33,744 nt of DNA from Promethearchaeota archaeon. GTDB lineage: Archaea; Asgardarchaeota; Lokiarchaeia; Sigyniarchaeales; SOKP01. The notes beneath the pieces were generated by a model, which worked only from the letters and a program-made list of their open reading frames with translations, ran no database searches and was not told the origin of the DNA. The stretch lies in NCBI GenBank assembly GCA_016839745.1, contig JAEOTS010000123.1, forward strand, positions 1-33,744. Direction: 5' to 3'. The translations under genes and the position numbers were made by a program. Positions 1-8,118 of this stretch are shown one piece after another; position 1 is the first letter of the stretch, and every line of letters begins with the position of its first letter.

Positions 1-132
1 AAGGATAAACCTACAGAAATTGACTTTCTTAACGGTAAAATTGTAGAATTTGCAAAAGAGTTAGATATAAAAGTCCCGATAAACGAGTTATTAACATTTT
101 TGATAAAAGGATTAGAAAGATCATTCAGATAG
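1..132 (+). CDS. panE: 2-dehydropantoate 2-reductase (ketopantoate reductase), C-terminal end only
   Basis: The window opens inside this gene; 43 codons and a TAG stop at 130-132 are visible. The fragment reads PTEIDFLNGKIV, then PINELLTFLIKGLE, the typical end of the C-terminal helical domain of ketopantoate reductases, where the substrate and the dimer contacts lie. The enzyme reduces 2-dehydropantoate to pantoate with NADPH, the step before pantoate kinase and phosphopantothenate synthetase, both of which are also in this window (25084-26052 and 767-1570). It converges on the acetyltransferase gene with a 5-base gap. The Rossmann domain and start lie outside the window, so function is assigned from the C-terminal signature alone. 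Confidence 0.75.
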   Translation, partial: KDKPTEIDFLNGKIVEFAKELDIKVPINELLTFLIKGLERSFR

Positions 133-137
133 GGAGA

Positions 138-662
138 TCATGGTTTTAGGGTCATGAAGTATGCACTTTCCCCGTCTCTGTAATACTTTTCTTTTATGCT
201 ATGAGTAATGTAATTAAATTTCCTGTACAAATTAATTGCAGTATAATTACTCACTCTTACTTCCAAAACAAACTCGTCTATCTTATATTTTTTTAAATTC
301 TTCATAGAATTGGACAATAAGGCTGTAGCGACTCCTATGCGTTTATAGTCTTTAAATACGGCTATAGATACTAGATGTCCTTTATTTACTAGTTTTAAGC
401 TACTTATTGCGGGAGTTCTTTCAACTCTCCACATAATATATCCAATGATTTTTCCGATATCATTGCACGCAACAAGGAAAGATTCCGGATAATTATCCAA
501 TATGCTTTTGTAGAAAAAGTAGGGATAATCTTCTGGTAATTCTTTTTCGTTTACTTCAATAACTGCTTCTAAATCTTCTAGCGTACATCTTCTTATTATT
601 ATAGGCTTAATATCACTGTAATTGTCGGAGTAATTAATGCGAGTATCTTTGTCTGTACCCAT
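138..662 (-). CDS. GNAT-family N-acetyltransferase, RimI/Ard1-like
   Basis: 174-residue single-domain acetyltransferase that would move an acetyl group from acetyl-CoA to an amine. The start of the domain is seen in IIIRRCTLEDLEAVIEVNEKELPE (split here: residues about 22-44). The acetyl-CoA pyrophosphate loop is LVSIAVFKDYKRIGVATALL at about residues 97-116, with the K-R-I-G-V-A core, followed by the NYTAINLYRKFNY helix-strand typical of RimI and Naa10 (Ard1) N-terminal acetyltransferases. Length suits that group. ATG start; a TATA-like box lies about 30 bases upstream (691-702), suggesting a short leader and its own promoter. N-terminal protein acetylation is the likely role, but the substrate cannot be told from the sequence. 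Confidence 0.8.
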   Translation of the reverse strand: MGTDKDTRINYSDNYSDIKPIIIRRCTLEDLEAVIEVNEKELPEDYPYFFYKSILDNYPESFLVACNDIGKIIGYIMWRVERTPAISSLKLVNKGHLVSIAVFKDYKRIGVATALLSNSMKNLKKYKIDEFVLEVRVSNYTAINLYRKFNYITHSIKEKYYRDGESAYFMTLKP

Positions 663-690
663 AGTTATATGAGCTCGAATTGTAGTTCTA

Positions 691-702
691 GATATATAAA
701 AT
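691..702 (-). promoter_or_regulatory. Probable TATA box for the GNAT gene
   Basis: Read on the minus strand this is ATTTTATATATC, a good archaeal TATA element. Its centre is about 34 bases from the ATG at 662, so a start site 26 or so bases downstream would give a leader of only a few bases. No Shine-Dalgarno is visible, in keeping with that. Confidence 0.45.
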
Positions 703-766
703 ATTTGCTAAATAGATATTATTTTAGAAATTTTTAAGCTTTTTTAATTAATAAAAAGGTTTAAAT

Positions 767-1570
767 TCAATCTTTTAAAATTTTGAAGGCATCTTTTTTT
801 TGTTTTTTTATGTATTGAATTATTGTGTCTAAAGATACTTGAATATTACGCTTATTATCGTACTTCTCAACAATGTTTTTTAATTCTTTTTCTTCAGCGT
901 TTTTTAGTATATTAGCAATTTTGATCATTTTTGGCAATGTTCTTACAATATTATCTACTATGGTGACATCAGCCCATAAGGACGTTCTACTAATTGGATT
1001 TAAATCAACTGCGATTACTTTTTTTTCGATTTTTTTCAAAGCCTCTGTTCTATCTCCGTCTTCTAAAGGAACAAATACGACATCAGCTATTTTAATGCCA
1101 TTAGGATCGACATTTCTTCTATTGCTAGAAAGTTCTTCAATTTCGACCATTTTTGTTTCATTTATCCCTAGTATCATTTCAGCTCCCGCATCCTCCAAAA
1201 CTTTTTTAATTGCGTCTATTCTTCCTTCTTTTCTATAAAATAAGTTAATCTCAAGTGGAGCATTTATTATTTTTGATAGCTCTACCAGCATTTTAGGGCA
1301 TAAAGCCGCAGTATTCCCGTTAACACTGATAACCGGATATTTGGCAAGGTATAATAGGGCAACGGCTGCTTCTATAGATTCTTTTGCGATCTCACTAGTT
1401 TTTTCTCCCAACATGTAATCAAAGCATTCTCCTCTACCATGAGCCATTAATCCTGCTTCCGCAACGATCAATTTTTTCATTCCTTCAATAATATTATGTC
1501 TATATTTTAGACTTTCATAGCGAGGATGATCTTTAGGGACATCGTGATCTTGGTTATTATTTGTACTCAT
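767..1570 (-). CDS. 4-phosphopantoate--beta-alanine ligase (archaeal phosphopantothenate synthetase)
   Basis: 267 residues, the usual length for this archaeal family (formerly DUF137, PPS). The N-terminal block HPRYESLKYRHNIIEGMKKL, then AEAGLMAHGRGECFDYMLGE, is the family signature, and SVNGNTAALCP at about residues 82-92 is its nucleotide/substrate-binding segment. The enzyme joins 4-phosphopantoate to beta-alanine with ATP, giving 4-phosphopantothenate. Archaea use it with pantoate kinase in place of bacterial PanC and PanK; the pantoate kinase is at 25084-26052 and ketopantoate reductase ends at 132. ATG start at 1570, with a TATA-like box 28-36 bases upstream. It is divergent from aRF1, with a 93-base shared intergenic region. 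Confidence 0.93.
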   Translation of the reverse strand: MSTNNNQDHDVPKDHPRYESLKYRHNIIEGMKKLIVAEAGLMAHGRGECFDYMLGEKTSEIAKESIEAAVALLYLAKYPVISVNGNTAALCPKMLVELSKIINAPLEINLFYRKEGRIDAIKKVLEDAGAEMILGINETKMVEIEELSSNRRNVDPNGIKIADVVFVPLEDGDRTEALKKIEKKVIAVDLNPISRTSLWADVTIVDNIVRTLPKMIKIANILKNAEEKELKNIVEKYDNKRNIQVSLDTIIQYIKKQKKDAFKILKD

Positions 1571-1597
1571 AATTACTAGAGTTAATAATAAGAGTTG

Positions 1598-1606
1598 TTT
1601 ATATAG
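1598..1606 (-). promoter_or_regulatory. Probable TATA box between the phosphopantothenate synthetase and aRF1 genes
   Basis: On the minus strand the bases read CTATATAAA, centred about 32 bases before the ATG of the ligase gene, which fits a nearly leaderless transcript. On the plus strand the same bases (TTTATATAG) could also serve aRF1, 58 bases further on. Confidence 0.45.
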
Positions 1607-1663
1607 TTTGAAATAAAGAAAAACTATTAATCTTTTGGATCCTTTTTATTTTTGTTGATTAAT

Positions 1664-2938
1664 ATGAGTTCACCCGAACAACGGAAAAGTAAAGATTTAC
1701 AGATATTTCAGACAAAACGGTTATTAAGCCAATTAAAGGAGAAGAAGGGCTTTCACACAGAGTTAGTTTCTTTATATATCCCTCACGATCGTAAAATCTC
1801 GGACGTAACTAATCACCTTAAGAACGAAGTAAGCGAAAGTCAGAATATCAAATCAAAACTTACCCGGAAAAATGTATTGGATAGTATATCAAGTTTGATG
1901 GGCCAGTTAAAAAACATAACAGGAGTACCTGAAAACGGATTGGTAATGTTTTCAGGGGCAATCCCACAAAATAACACTCCCGGAACTGAAAGGAACGAAT
2001 TGTATATTGTGAATCCTCCTGATAAAGTTTTAACCTTTAGATACCATTGCGCAAGCGAATTCTTATTATGGCCATTAGAGGAGATGCTTCAAACAAAAGA
2101 AACGTACGGATTACTTGTCATAGGGCGAAAAGAATCTGCGGTAGGATATCTTACTGGTAACCACGTAGAAGTTGTGAGAGAATTTACTTCCGGGGTTCAC
2201 GGTAAGCATAGAGCAGGAGGTCAATCCCAAAAAAGATTTGAACGGCAAATGGAAGAAGCAGAAACCAGGTTTTACAGAAGAATCTCTGATGAAGTCAACA
2301 AATTATTTCTGGGTATTGAGGATTTACAAGGAATTTTTATTGGAGGACCAGGTCCATCGAAAGAAAAATATGTAAACGATGAAAGTTTAGATTATCGGTT
2401 ACGAGATAAAATTTTGGATGTTGTAGACCTAGGTTATGGAGGAAGAGAAGGAATTCGTGCATTGATTGAAAAGATAAAAGAACAAATATCTAACGTTAAA
2501 TACATTAAGGAAAAAGAAATTATGCAACTTTTTTTAAATGAGATATCAAATGACACGGGAATGGCAGCCTATGGTCTTGACGAAGTACAAAAAGCTTTAA
2601 ACATGGGCGCTGTAGATAAATTAATACTTTCTGAAAAATTAGATACTGTTCAAATAAATATAGAGTGTTCAAATTGTAATTATAAGGAATCTCGAACCGC
2701 GAGAGAACAAGAACTTGGCAAATCAGAAATTACAATTCAAGATGAAAATTGCCCTGAATGTGGTTCTAACTCGTTTAACGTTGTAAAAAAGGTTTTACTA
2801 ATAGAGGAGCTTGGGTCTATAGCAGAAACTGTGGGAACTGAGGTTATAATTATTTCTCCGGATACTGAAGAAGGGGAGATGTTATACAGTACCTTTGGAG
2901 GAATAGTTGCGATTTTAAGGTTTAAACTTACATATTAA
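1664..2938 (+). CDS. prf1: Peptide chain release factor aRF1 (eRF1 family)
   Basis: Class I release factor that reads all three stop codons and triggers peptide release. From the ATG at 1664 it is 424 residues, a normal archaeal length. Domain 1 carries NIKS at 61-64, the stop-codon recognition loop; domain 2 carries the catalytic GGQ at 185-187 within GVHGKHRAGGQSQKRF; domain 3 has two CxxC pairs (CSNC about 340, CPEC about 371), the small zinc-binding insert of archaeal aRF1. A longer reading starting at TTG 1652 adds only four residues (MLIN) and has no support, so ATG 1664 is preferred. No clear Shine-Dalgarno precedes it. Archaeal aRF1 acts with aRF3/aEF1A and ABCE1, which are not in this window. 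Confidence 0.96.
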   Translation: MSSPEQRKSKDLQIFQTKRLLSQLKEKKGFHTELVSLYIPHDRKISDVTNHLKNEVSESQNIKSKLTRKNVLDSISSLMGQLKNITGVPENGLVMFSGAIPQNNTPGTERNELYIVNPPDKVLTFRYHCASEFLLWPLEEMLQTKETYGLLVIGRKESAVGYLTGNHVEVVREFTSGVHGKHRAGGQSQKRFERQMEEAETRFYRRISDEVNKLFLGIEDLQGIFIGGPGPSKEKYVNDESLDYRLRDKILDVVDLGYGGREGIRALIEKIKEQISNVKYIKEKEIMQLFLNEISNDTGMAAYGLDEVQKALNMGAVDKLILSEKLDTVQINIECSNCNYKESRTAREQELGKSEITIQDENCPECGSNSFNVVKKVLLIEELGSIAETVGTEVIIISPDTEEGEMLYSTFGGIVAILRFKLTY

Positions 2939-3035
2939 ATCGAATTTCATAACTTTTTTCATAATAATAATAGTTATCATTAAACTATAAGATAATAAAG
3001 GTAATTGAGGCTAGTAGAATAATAGTGTGATTAGG

Positions 3036-4019
3036 ATGAAAATAGAAGAAATGTTATTGAAGCTAAAAATAATTATGTTTGGGGGGAAAGGGGGAGTTGG
3101 AAAGACTACTTGCGCTTCAAGTGCAGCAATATGGGCAGCAGAACACGGGAGAAACACATTAATCATTAGTACAGATCCTGCTCATTCATTAGGAGATAGT
3201 CTCGGAATTAACCTTCCGCCAGGCGAGGCAACAAGGATACCGGGGGTAAATAATTTAACCGCGTTAGAAATAGATCCAAAAGCAGATGTTTCAGAATACA
3301 AAGGACTAACAACCATGAACCCCCTAGAAGGAAGTGATATGCCAGATGTCATGGGGGGATTTCCCTTGATGGAAGATTTACAAGACATGACATCAATGAG
3401 CCCACCGGGTATAGACGAAGCTTTCGCTTTATTGAAAGTGTTAGAGTTTATTGAGACTGAGCACGATTACGATTTAGTTATATTCGATACTGCGCCGACT
3501 GGACATACTCTTAGGTTTTTAAGCCTTCCAGAAACATTATCGGGATGGATTGGTAAATTATTGAAGATGAGATTAAAACTTGGAAATCTAATGGGATTAA
3601 TGAAAAGTTTGTTTACGAAAGCAGAAAAAAACAAAGATAATTCATTAGAGGTTCTAGAAAGGCTAAAAGAATCTATTCTTAACGCGCGAGATGATCTTAC
3701 GAACCCTTTGAAAAATTCCTTTGTGGTAGTCATGATACCAGAAGAAATGGCAATTTCTGAGACGGGACGTCTTCTAAACGAGTTGTATAAATATAAAATA
3801 CCCGTTTCAAACGTGGTTGTTAATAATTTATATCAAGATGAAGACGATTTATGCGATTTCTGTAAATCTCGAAGGAAAATGCAGCACCGGAATTTAGTAA
3901 AGATAAAGGAAGTTTTTGAAAAAGGATTCGGTAAAAATTTAATCACGATACCTCTCTTTCGAGAGGAAATTAGAGAATACGGTAAATTAAAGGAATTTAG
4001 TGAATATTTAATAAGATAA
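3036..4019 (+). CDS. Get3/ArsA-family ATPase (tail-anchored protein targeting)
   Basis: Cytosolic SIMIBI-class ATPase. GGKGGVGKT at residues 16-24 is the deviant Walker A loop with its intermonomer lysine; DPAHSLGDSLG follows the switch I aspartate; FDTAPTGHTLRFLSLPE is the A/switch II region. Near the C-terminus VVNNLYQDEDDLCDFCKSRR carries a CxxC pair (C273, C276), the dimer-bridging zinc site that separates eukaryote-type Get3 from bacterial ArsA. A Met-rich stretch (about residues 100-125, MEDLQDMTSMSPPG) sits where the hydrophobic client-binding helices of Get3 lie. It is a single ATPase domain, not the doubled ArsA form, and no arsenite genes are nearby. An in-frame GTG at 3027 would add three residues (MIR); I prefer the ATG at 3036. 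Confidence 0.9.
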   Translation: MKIEEMLLKLKIIMFGGKGGVGKTTCASSAAIWAAEHGRNTLIISTDPAHSLGDSLGINLPPGEATRIPGVNNLTALEIDPKADVSEYKGLTTMNPLEGSDMPDVMGGFPLMEDLQDMTSMSPPGIDEAFALLKVLEFIETEHDYDLVIFDTAPTGHTLRFLSLPETLSGWIGKLLKMRLKLGNLMGLMKSLFTKAEKNKDNSLEVLERLKESILNARDDLTNPLKNSFVVVMIPEEMAISETGRLLNELYKYKIPVSNVVVNNLYQDEDDLCDFCKSRRKMQHRNLVKIKEVFEKGFGKNLITIPLFREEIREYGKLKEFSEYLIR

Positions 4020-4021
4020 CC

Positions 4022-4981
4022 TTATTCTTTTACCCCTTTTAAATACGTGCAGTAGAGGCATAAGCTAGCATTGCCACACGGGTATCCACATTCTTTGCAG
4101 GTATTATAAGATGTTGATTTATAATTGTTAGATAGAATTTCGGACATTTCTAAAAAACCATTAAGCAAATTGAATTCAATTTCAGGACTAAATTTCTTAG
4201 ATTCTTGAATGAATTCAAGAACTCTTTTTCTTAAAATCGGATCTTTTTCTCTATAGGGGCAATGTGAAGGGTAGTAGTCAATTTTTTTCAAGTTTGAGTA
4301 AAGGAAGATTTCTTCTTCTGGAATTTTCATTAAAGGAGTGATTCTTTTAACGAAATACTTTTTTAATTCATCAGTCTCTTTTTTAAACATATACTGATTA
4401 GCTATGAGTTTATATCTTTTAAATAAAACGTTCATCAAAAATGTTTCCGCTACATCTGTCAAATTGTGGCCCATAGCTAGAACATCTGCGCCTAGTTCTT
4501 TTGCAGTTTCATTCAACAGCCTTCTTCGAATTGTAGCGCAAAAATTGCAGGCATATTTATGTTCTTCCGCGTTATTTTTTAAATCTACAATTTCATCTAA
4601 AGACTTTCCTGTTTTTTCTTCAAATGATACAATAACATGTTCAATACTATACTTCTTGCAAAATCTAATAGCGTTCTTAATACTATTGGCTCTGTAATTT
4701 CGAATACCCTCGTCGATGGTAACTGCGATTATCGGTTTTGAATGATAGTTATTTTTTTGGATTTTAATAAGATTATAAAGTAATGCAAGAGAATCTTTTC
4801 CGCCAGAAACTCCAACAACGATTTTATCTTGGGATCTCAGCATTTTATACTTAGATATTGTCTGGAAGATATTTTTCTCGATTCTATTTGTAAAACAATT
4901 GGTACAAATTAACTCGCCAGAATATTTTCTATGAACAACTATAGTTTTTGTGTTGCAGTAGTCGCAAGTAGCAGTTTTCAT
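4022..4981 (-). CDS. tRNA 2-thiolation PP-loop enzyme, TtuA/Ncs6 family
   Basis: 319 residues from the ATG at 4981. An N-terminal zinc finger (C6, C9, C26, C29) precedes the PP-loop ATP-pyrophosphatase motif SGGKDS at 59-64; CNFC (C145, C148) supplies catalytic or iron-sulfur cysteines; and a second finger closes the protein (CKECGYPCGNASLCLYC). This order is that of TtuA and eukaryotic Ncs6/CTU1, which activate a tRNA uridine with ATP and insert sulfur taken from a ubiquitin-like carrier. A longer TTG reading (from 5056) would overlap the upstream protease gene by 23 bases and adds residues unlike the family. It lies 52 bases behind the M50 protease gene on the same strand. Whether it modifies position 54 (TtuA) or 34 (Ncs6) cannot be told here. 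Confidence 0.88.
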   Translation of the reverse strand: MKTATCDYCNTKTIVVHRKYSGELICTNCFTNRIEKNIFQTISKYKMLRSQDKIVVGVSGGKDSLALLYNLIKIQKNNYHSKPIIAVTIDEGIRNYRANSIKNAIRFCKKYSIEHVIVSFEEKTGKSLDEIVDLKNNAEEHKYACNFCATIRRRLLNETAKELGADVLAMGHNLTDVAETFLMNVLFKRYKLIANQYMFKKETDELKKYFVKRITPLMKIPEEEIFLYSNLKKIDYYPSHCPYREKDPILRKRVLEFIQESKKFSPEIEFNLLNGFLEMSEILSNNYKSTSYNTCKECGYPCGNASLCLYCTYLKGVKE

Positions 4982-5033
4982 AAAGACATTATAGCCGTTA
5001 TCAATATTGTTTATGGAAATCACATCAACATAT

Positions 5034-6830
5034 TTATTGTAGCCAAAAAAGACCAAATCCGAAATTCACAAAGGATAATACGAAGTTTCCAATAATGAGA
5101 CCTAACGCTATAATTCGTATAATATTCATAACTGTGCTTTTGATTTTTCTTTTATCGTCATACCAATATTCGTAGGTAACTTCAAATACTGAATTTATTT
5201 TAAGTTTCGTGGTTTCTGGTAAGGTAACTAACACGGTATCTTTAAATCCATCTCCAATTTTGTCCACTAGGACATAGTTGTCTTTTCCTAAGAGTATTTC
5301 ACTGTTGGGATCCCCTTTCTCAGCATCTTCTAGTAATATTTTTACAGATTCTACGTATTCAACGCGATATTCTGATAATTTGCATTCGGTATCGGTTCCC
5401 TTATATATTAAGCGATCTTTTTTCTTCCTTTTAGATTGATAATTTTCTCCAAATCTCCAGTTAACCAATTCCTTTAAGAACCTATCGCCATCAAATATAG
5501 GTAATGGCATCATATTAAATAGTGTTATCGAAAAGGAAATTATAAAGAGCCACACCAATTCTCTTAGCCAAAAATCTGGCCAATTACTGGTAAAAAATTT
5601 TGCGAAATCATTTTTATGCATCCAATAATAAGTACTTTGAACCCCTATATATACTCCAACGACCTCAACATCTAAAATGTAATCAATTCCCAGATCTGAA
5701 GTTAAGTTAATCGCTTCTAGATTAAAATTAGTTAAGAATAGCTCTAAAGTTTTTCCACTTGATGTATCTATTTCAGTTCCATTAATTTCTTTAATTAAGA
5801 TATTTGTCTCAGAATCACTCGAATAGTTATAAGTTATTCTTAATCCCGTTCCATTGGGTATATATTCATAACGGATTCCTATATCGTATCGAGGACCTAC
5901 TGTAACATTTTTTCTAGAATATAGATCAGTAACGGGATTATAAGTTCTAAATGTTAAATTGTCTCCGATTGAGAATTTAACACTTGTAGTGTTAGTCAAC
6001 ACTGAAGTAAGACTAATATTTTTATTTAAATCCAAGAATAGGAAATCGGTGTCTGGATCCTCTGAATTCTTTATGGCAAGAATGGCGTCTGAAGATTCAA
6101 GATTTTCAGGGTTAAAACCTCCCTCCTGAGCTGGTAGAACGCTATAAACTTGGGTAACTTGCGTATAAAAAGGAGAAACTAACAATGGAAAACCAATAAT
6201 TAATAAGATTGCTATACCTGCGGTTATAGCATTTACAAAAGTTCCTGCTGCAGCTATTCTAAGCCGGGTATTTCTATGATATTTTGAGGATCTTAAATCT
6301 CTTTCATCAACTTCTACGAAAGCACCAAAACCTACTAAGTAGAACAAACCAAGGCCCATCACTCCCGTTGACTTAACCTCAACTCCGTCATTGTTAGCAG
6401 AAATTCCATGCGCAAACTCGTGAGTAGTCATAATGAACAATAATGGTAATATCATATAAAATAAGGTAGGTAAATCGACATTCACTCCAGGGATGAGCGG
6501 AGTAAGCACATTTTGTGGACTTGGTTGAAAAAACAATTGAACTATGTTTATAAAGAAGAAAAAAAATCCAAATATAGTAAATCCAAAAGACACAAAAATT
6601 CCTATATTCCAAAAAATTCGCCAAAACCTTGGAGATTTTTTTGAGATTTTTCTAATAAAATTGTTGAGCTTTTTAGTCTTAAACAAGATTAAGAGGGGAA
6701 AAAAAAAGGTGTATGCTTCTTTTCTATTTTTTAACGCGAAGACAAATACGATTACGATAATCCAAAAGATTAACGATATGATAAACCATGGGTGTAGGAG
6801 GAAATCTGTAATAAGATTAAGTAAACTCAT
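5034..6830 (-). CDS. M50-family membrane metalloprotease (site-2 protease type)
   Basis: 598-residue polytopic membrane protein. HEFAH at 137-141 is the zinc-binding HExxH within a membrane helix, and N439-x2-P442-x4-D447-G448 gives the third ligand, so this is an intramembrane site-2-type protease. Hydrophobic segments are visible at about 14-33, 78-102, 120-136, 158-175, 196-220, 422-445 and 575-597. Between helices lies a large, Asn/Ser/Thr-rich insert (about 221-410) with several N-x-S/T sequons, probably extracytoplasmic; it sits where PDZ domains occur in other members. A second, charged domain (about 450-565) separates the last ligand from the final helix. The size and both inserts make it larger than bacterial RseP. 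The substrate is unknown. Confidence 0.88.
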   Translation of the reverse strand: MSLLNLITDFLLHPWFIISLIFWIIVIVFVFALKNRKEAYTFFFPLLILFKTKKLNNFIRKISKKSPRFWRIFWNIGIFVSFGFTIFGFFFFFINIVQLFFQPSPQNVLTPLIPGVNVDLPTLFYMILPLLFIMTTHEFAHGISANNDGVEVKSTGVMGLGLFYLVGFGAFVEVDERDLRSSKYHRNTRLRIAAAGTFVNAITAGIAILLIIGFPLLVSPFYTQVTQVYSVLPAQEGGFNPENLESSDAILAIKNSEDPDTDFLFLDLNKNISLTSVLTNTTSVKFSIGDNLTFRTYNPVTDLYSRKNVTVGPRYDIGIRYEYIPNGTGLRITYNYSSDSETNILIKEINGTEIDTSSGKTLELFLTNFNLEAINLTSDLGIDYILDVEVVGVYIGVQSTYYWMHKNDFAKFFTSNWPDFWLRELVWLFIISFSITLFNMMPLPIFDGDRFLKELVNWRFGENYQSKRKKKDRLIYKGTDTECKLSEYRVEYVESVKILLEDAEKGDPNSEILLGKDNYVLVDKIGDGFKDTVLVTLPETTKLKINSVFEVTYEYWYDDKRKIKSTVMNIIRIIALGLIIGNFVLSFVNFGFGLFWLQ

Positions 6831-6922
6831 GAAGAATTATTTCATTGCATATTTTTTAATAAAATTGTTAATTAAGAATAGAAATTAAGCTTATTTATTT
6901 TAATTTACAATTAAATGAATAT

Positions 6923-7651
6923 TTAGGGAATTAAATTAAGCTTTATCAAAATCCAATTATCAATTTTAAATTTTTGAGAAATGTTCTTTTGTGTAATGGA
7001 GCGACTTTTAATAGCTGATTTCGGTATCCACTCCTCGATTTTATCGAACTTTATTAAAAAAGCTTTATCTGTTTCTCCCACGATTGATCCTTCGATATCA
7101 GTCATTTCATTACTTATGACTCCTCTATTAAACGGTTCACATAAATTAGCATCATAATCCTCATCAAGATCGCCACCGTTGTTTTTGGTCTTTTTAATTT
7201 CTAGCGATAAGGGGTTTTTTGCCTTAATACTGCGTGCTAATTTTTTTGGTAATGTTGAATATATTATTTTTTCTTGTAAGAAATGTGATAAAAGAAGCCT
7301 TAAGATTTCTGTTTGAGCAAGATTAAGCCTTTTTGAATACTTCCCGACATTAATCCATAATACCTCTGCTTCTTCGTCTTCCCAATTAAAGGAGATAGTA
7401 GTTGTAGTATCTTTATAGTTATGTTGAGTTTGCCAATTAAGAGTTTGACGATTTAATACTCGTAAAATTAAAACTATCTCTTCTAACGAAAATTTAATAG
7501 ATTTACCCTCTTTGGAAGAGGGTTTTTCCCATATTCCATTAGGTTTTTTTTTAAAACAATGTATAAAAGTAAAAGGATCTGAACTTGAAAAGCTGCTCAC
7601 TATAATACCAGTATTTTGTCCAAAAAAGCTTTTTGAATGCGAGTCAACCAT
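6923..7651 (-). CDS. Unrecognised conserved-looking protein with a C-terminal SH3-like segment
   Basis: I do not recognise a named family. The protein has 242 residues, no membrane segment and no signal peptide. Residues about 36-115 form one compact-looking unit rich in Trp and beta-prone stretches (GIWEKPS, IKFSLEEIVLILRVL, TISFNWEDEEAEVLWINVG, then a helix LNLAQTEILRLLLSHFL). A polar linker with an acidic Asp/Glu stretch (about 155-168) follows. The last 55 residues (IEGSIVGETDKAFLIKF, EEWIPKSAI, WILIKL) look like a small SH3-like beta barrel of the kind that ends some nucleic-acid-binding proteins. It could bind DNA or RNA, but that is only an impression. ATG start at 7651; separated from the M50 gene by 92 bases. 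Confidence 0.6.
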   Translation of the reverse strand: MVDSHSKSFFGQNTGIIVSSFSSSDPFTFIHCFKKKPNGIWEKPSSKEGKSIKFSLEEIVLILRVLNRQTLNWQTQHNYKDTTTTISFNWEDEEAEVLWINVGKYSKRLNLAQTEILRLLLSHFLQEKIIYSTLPKKLARSIKAKNPLSLEIKKTKNNGGDLDEDYDANLCEPFNRGVISNEMTDIEGSIVGETDKAFLIKFDKIEEWIPKSAIKSRSITQKNISQKFKIDNWILIKLNLIP

Positions 7652-7809
7652 TTGTCTGAAATCTTAAGTTTATTTTAAATAATTATAAGTCAATATATTT
7701 TAAACTAAAAAAACACCACTACAATCCTCCCTAAAAATGATAAGAAATTAAAAGTTAAATTAATTATATGATCTATATTCCGTGAGTGATACTCATAAGA
7801 AAAAACCTA

Positions 7810-7934
7810 AGCGGGGTGGGCTAGCCTGGTTTATGCCGCAGGGCTCATATCTCGACAATGTGTGGAAAAAAGAAATTTTTCACGCTTTTGGATGAGAAAC
7901 CCTGAGATCGTTCGTTCAAATCGAACCCCCGCTA
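7810..7934 (+). tRNA. Initiator tRNA-Met (CAU) with a 49-base intron
   Basis: The folded parts are: acceptor AGCGGGG 7810-7816 with CCCCGCT 7927-7933 and A73 at 7934; D stem GGC 7819-7821 with GCC 7835-7837; anticodon stem CAGGG 7839-7843 with CCCTG 7900-7904; anticodon CAT 7846-7848; T stem GTTCG 7910-7914, loop TTCAAAT, CGAAC 7922-7926. The three G-C pairs at 29-31/39-41 and the A1-U72 pair are the hallmarks of archaeal initiator, not elongator, tRNA-Met. The anticodon loop is interrupted after A37. CCA is not encoded. It stands alone in the 466-base gap before the RPA32-like gene; I see no other gene in 7652-7809 or 7935-8118. Confidence 0.92.
7850..7898 (+). other. Intron of initiator tRNA-Met, canonical position 37/38
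   Basis: A bulge-helix-bulge can be drawn: CUCA (7844-7847) pairs with UGAG (7893-7896), leaving three-base bulges UAU (7848-7850) and AAA (7897-7899). Cutting after the second base of each bulge gives exactly the 37/38 junction. Inside the intron a hairpin forms from GTG-GAAAAA near 7862-7870 with TTTTTCAC at 7876-7883, with one bulged G. The tRNA splicing endonuclease is the expected enzyme. Confidence 0.85.
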
Positions 7935-8118
7935 CTTTTTCCTTTATTCTAAGTTAAAATTTTCTACTGATCACAAGAAATATTAATAAAAATGCAAAAA
8001 GATATTAAAAGTAAGAGAGGATTAGGTATATTTAACGCTTAATAATCATTTCTATATTAAATAATAATCGATAGTATGGTACTTGATTTTAAAAAAGATT
8101 CTTCATGTGAAATTAATT

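Noticed and set aside
873..1238. Open frame opposite the phosphopantothenate synthetase gene, and similar frames opposite Get3, M50, FtsZ and RPA genes
   Set aside because: They lie wholly on the reverse of strongly recognisable genes and their products are low-complexity Ser/Phe/Ile-rich.
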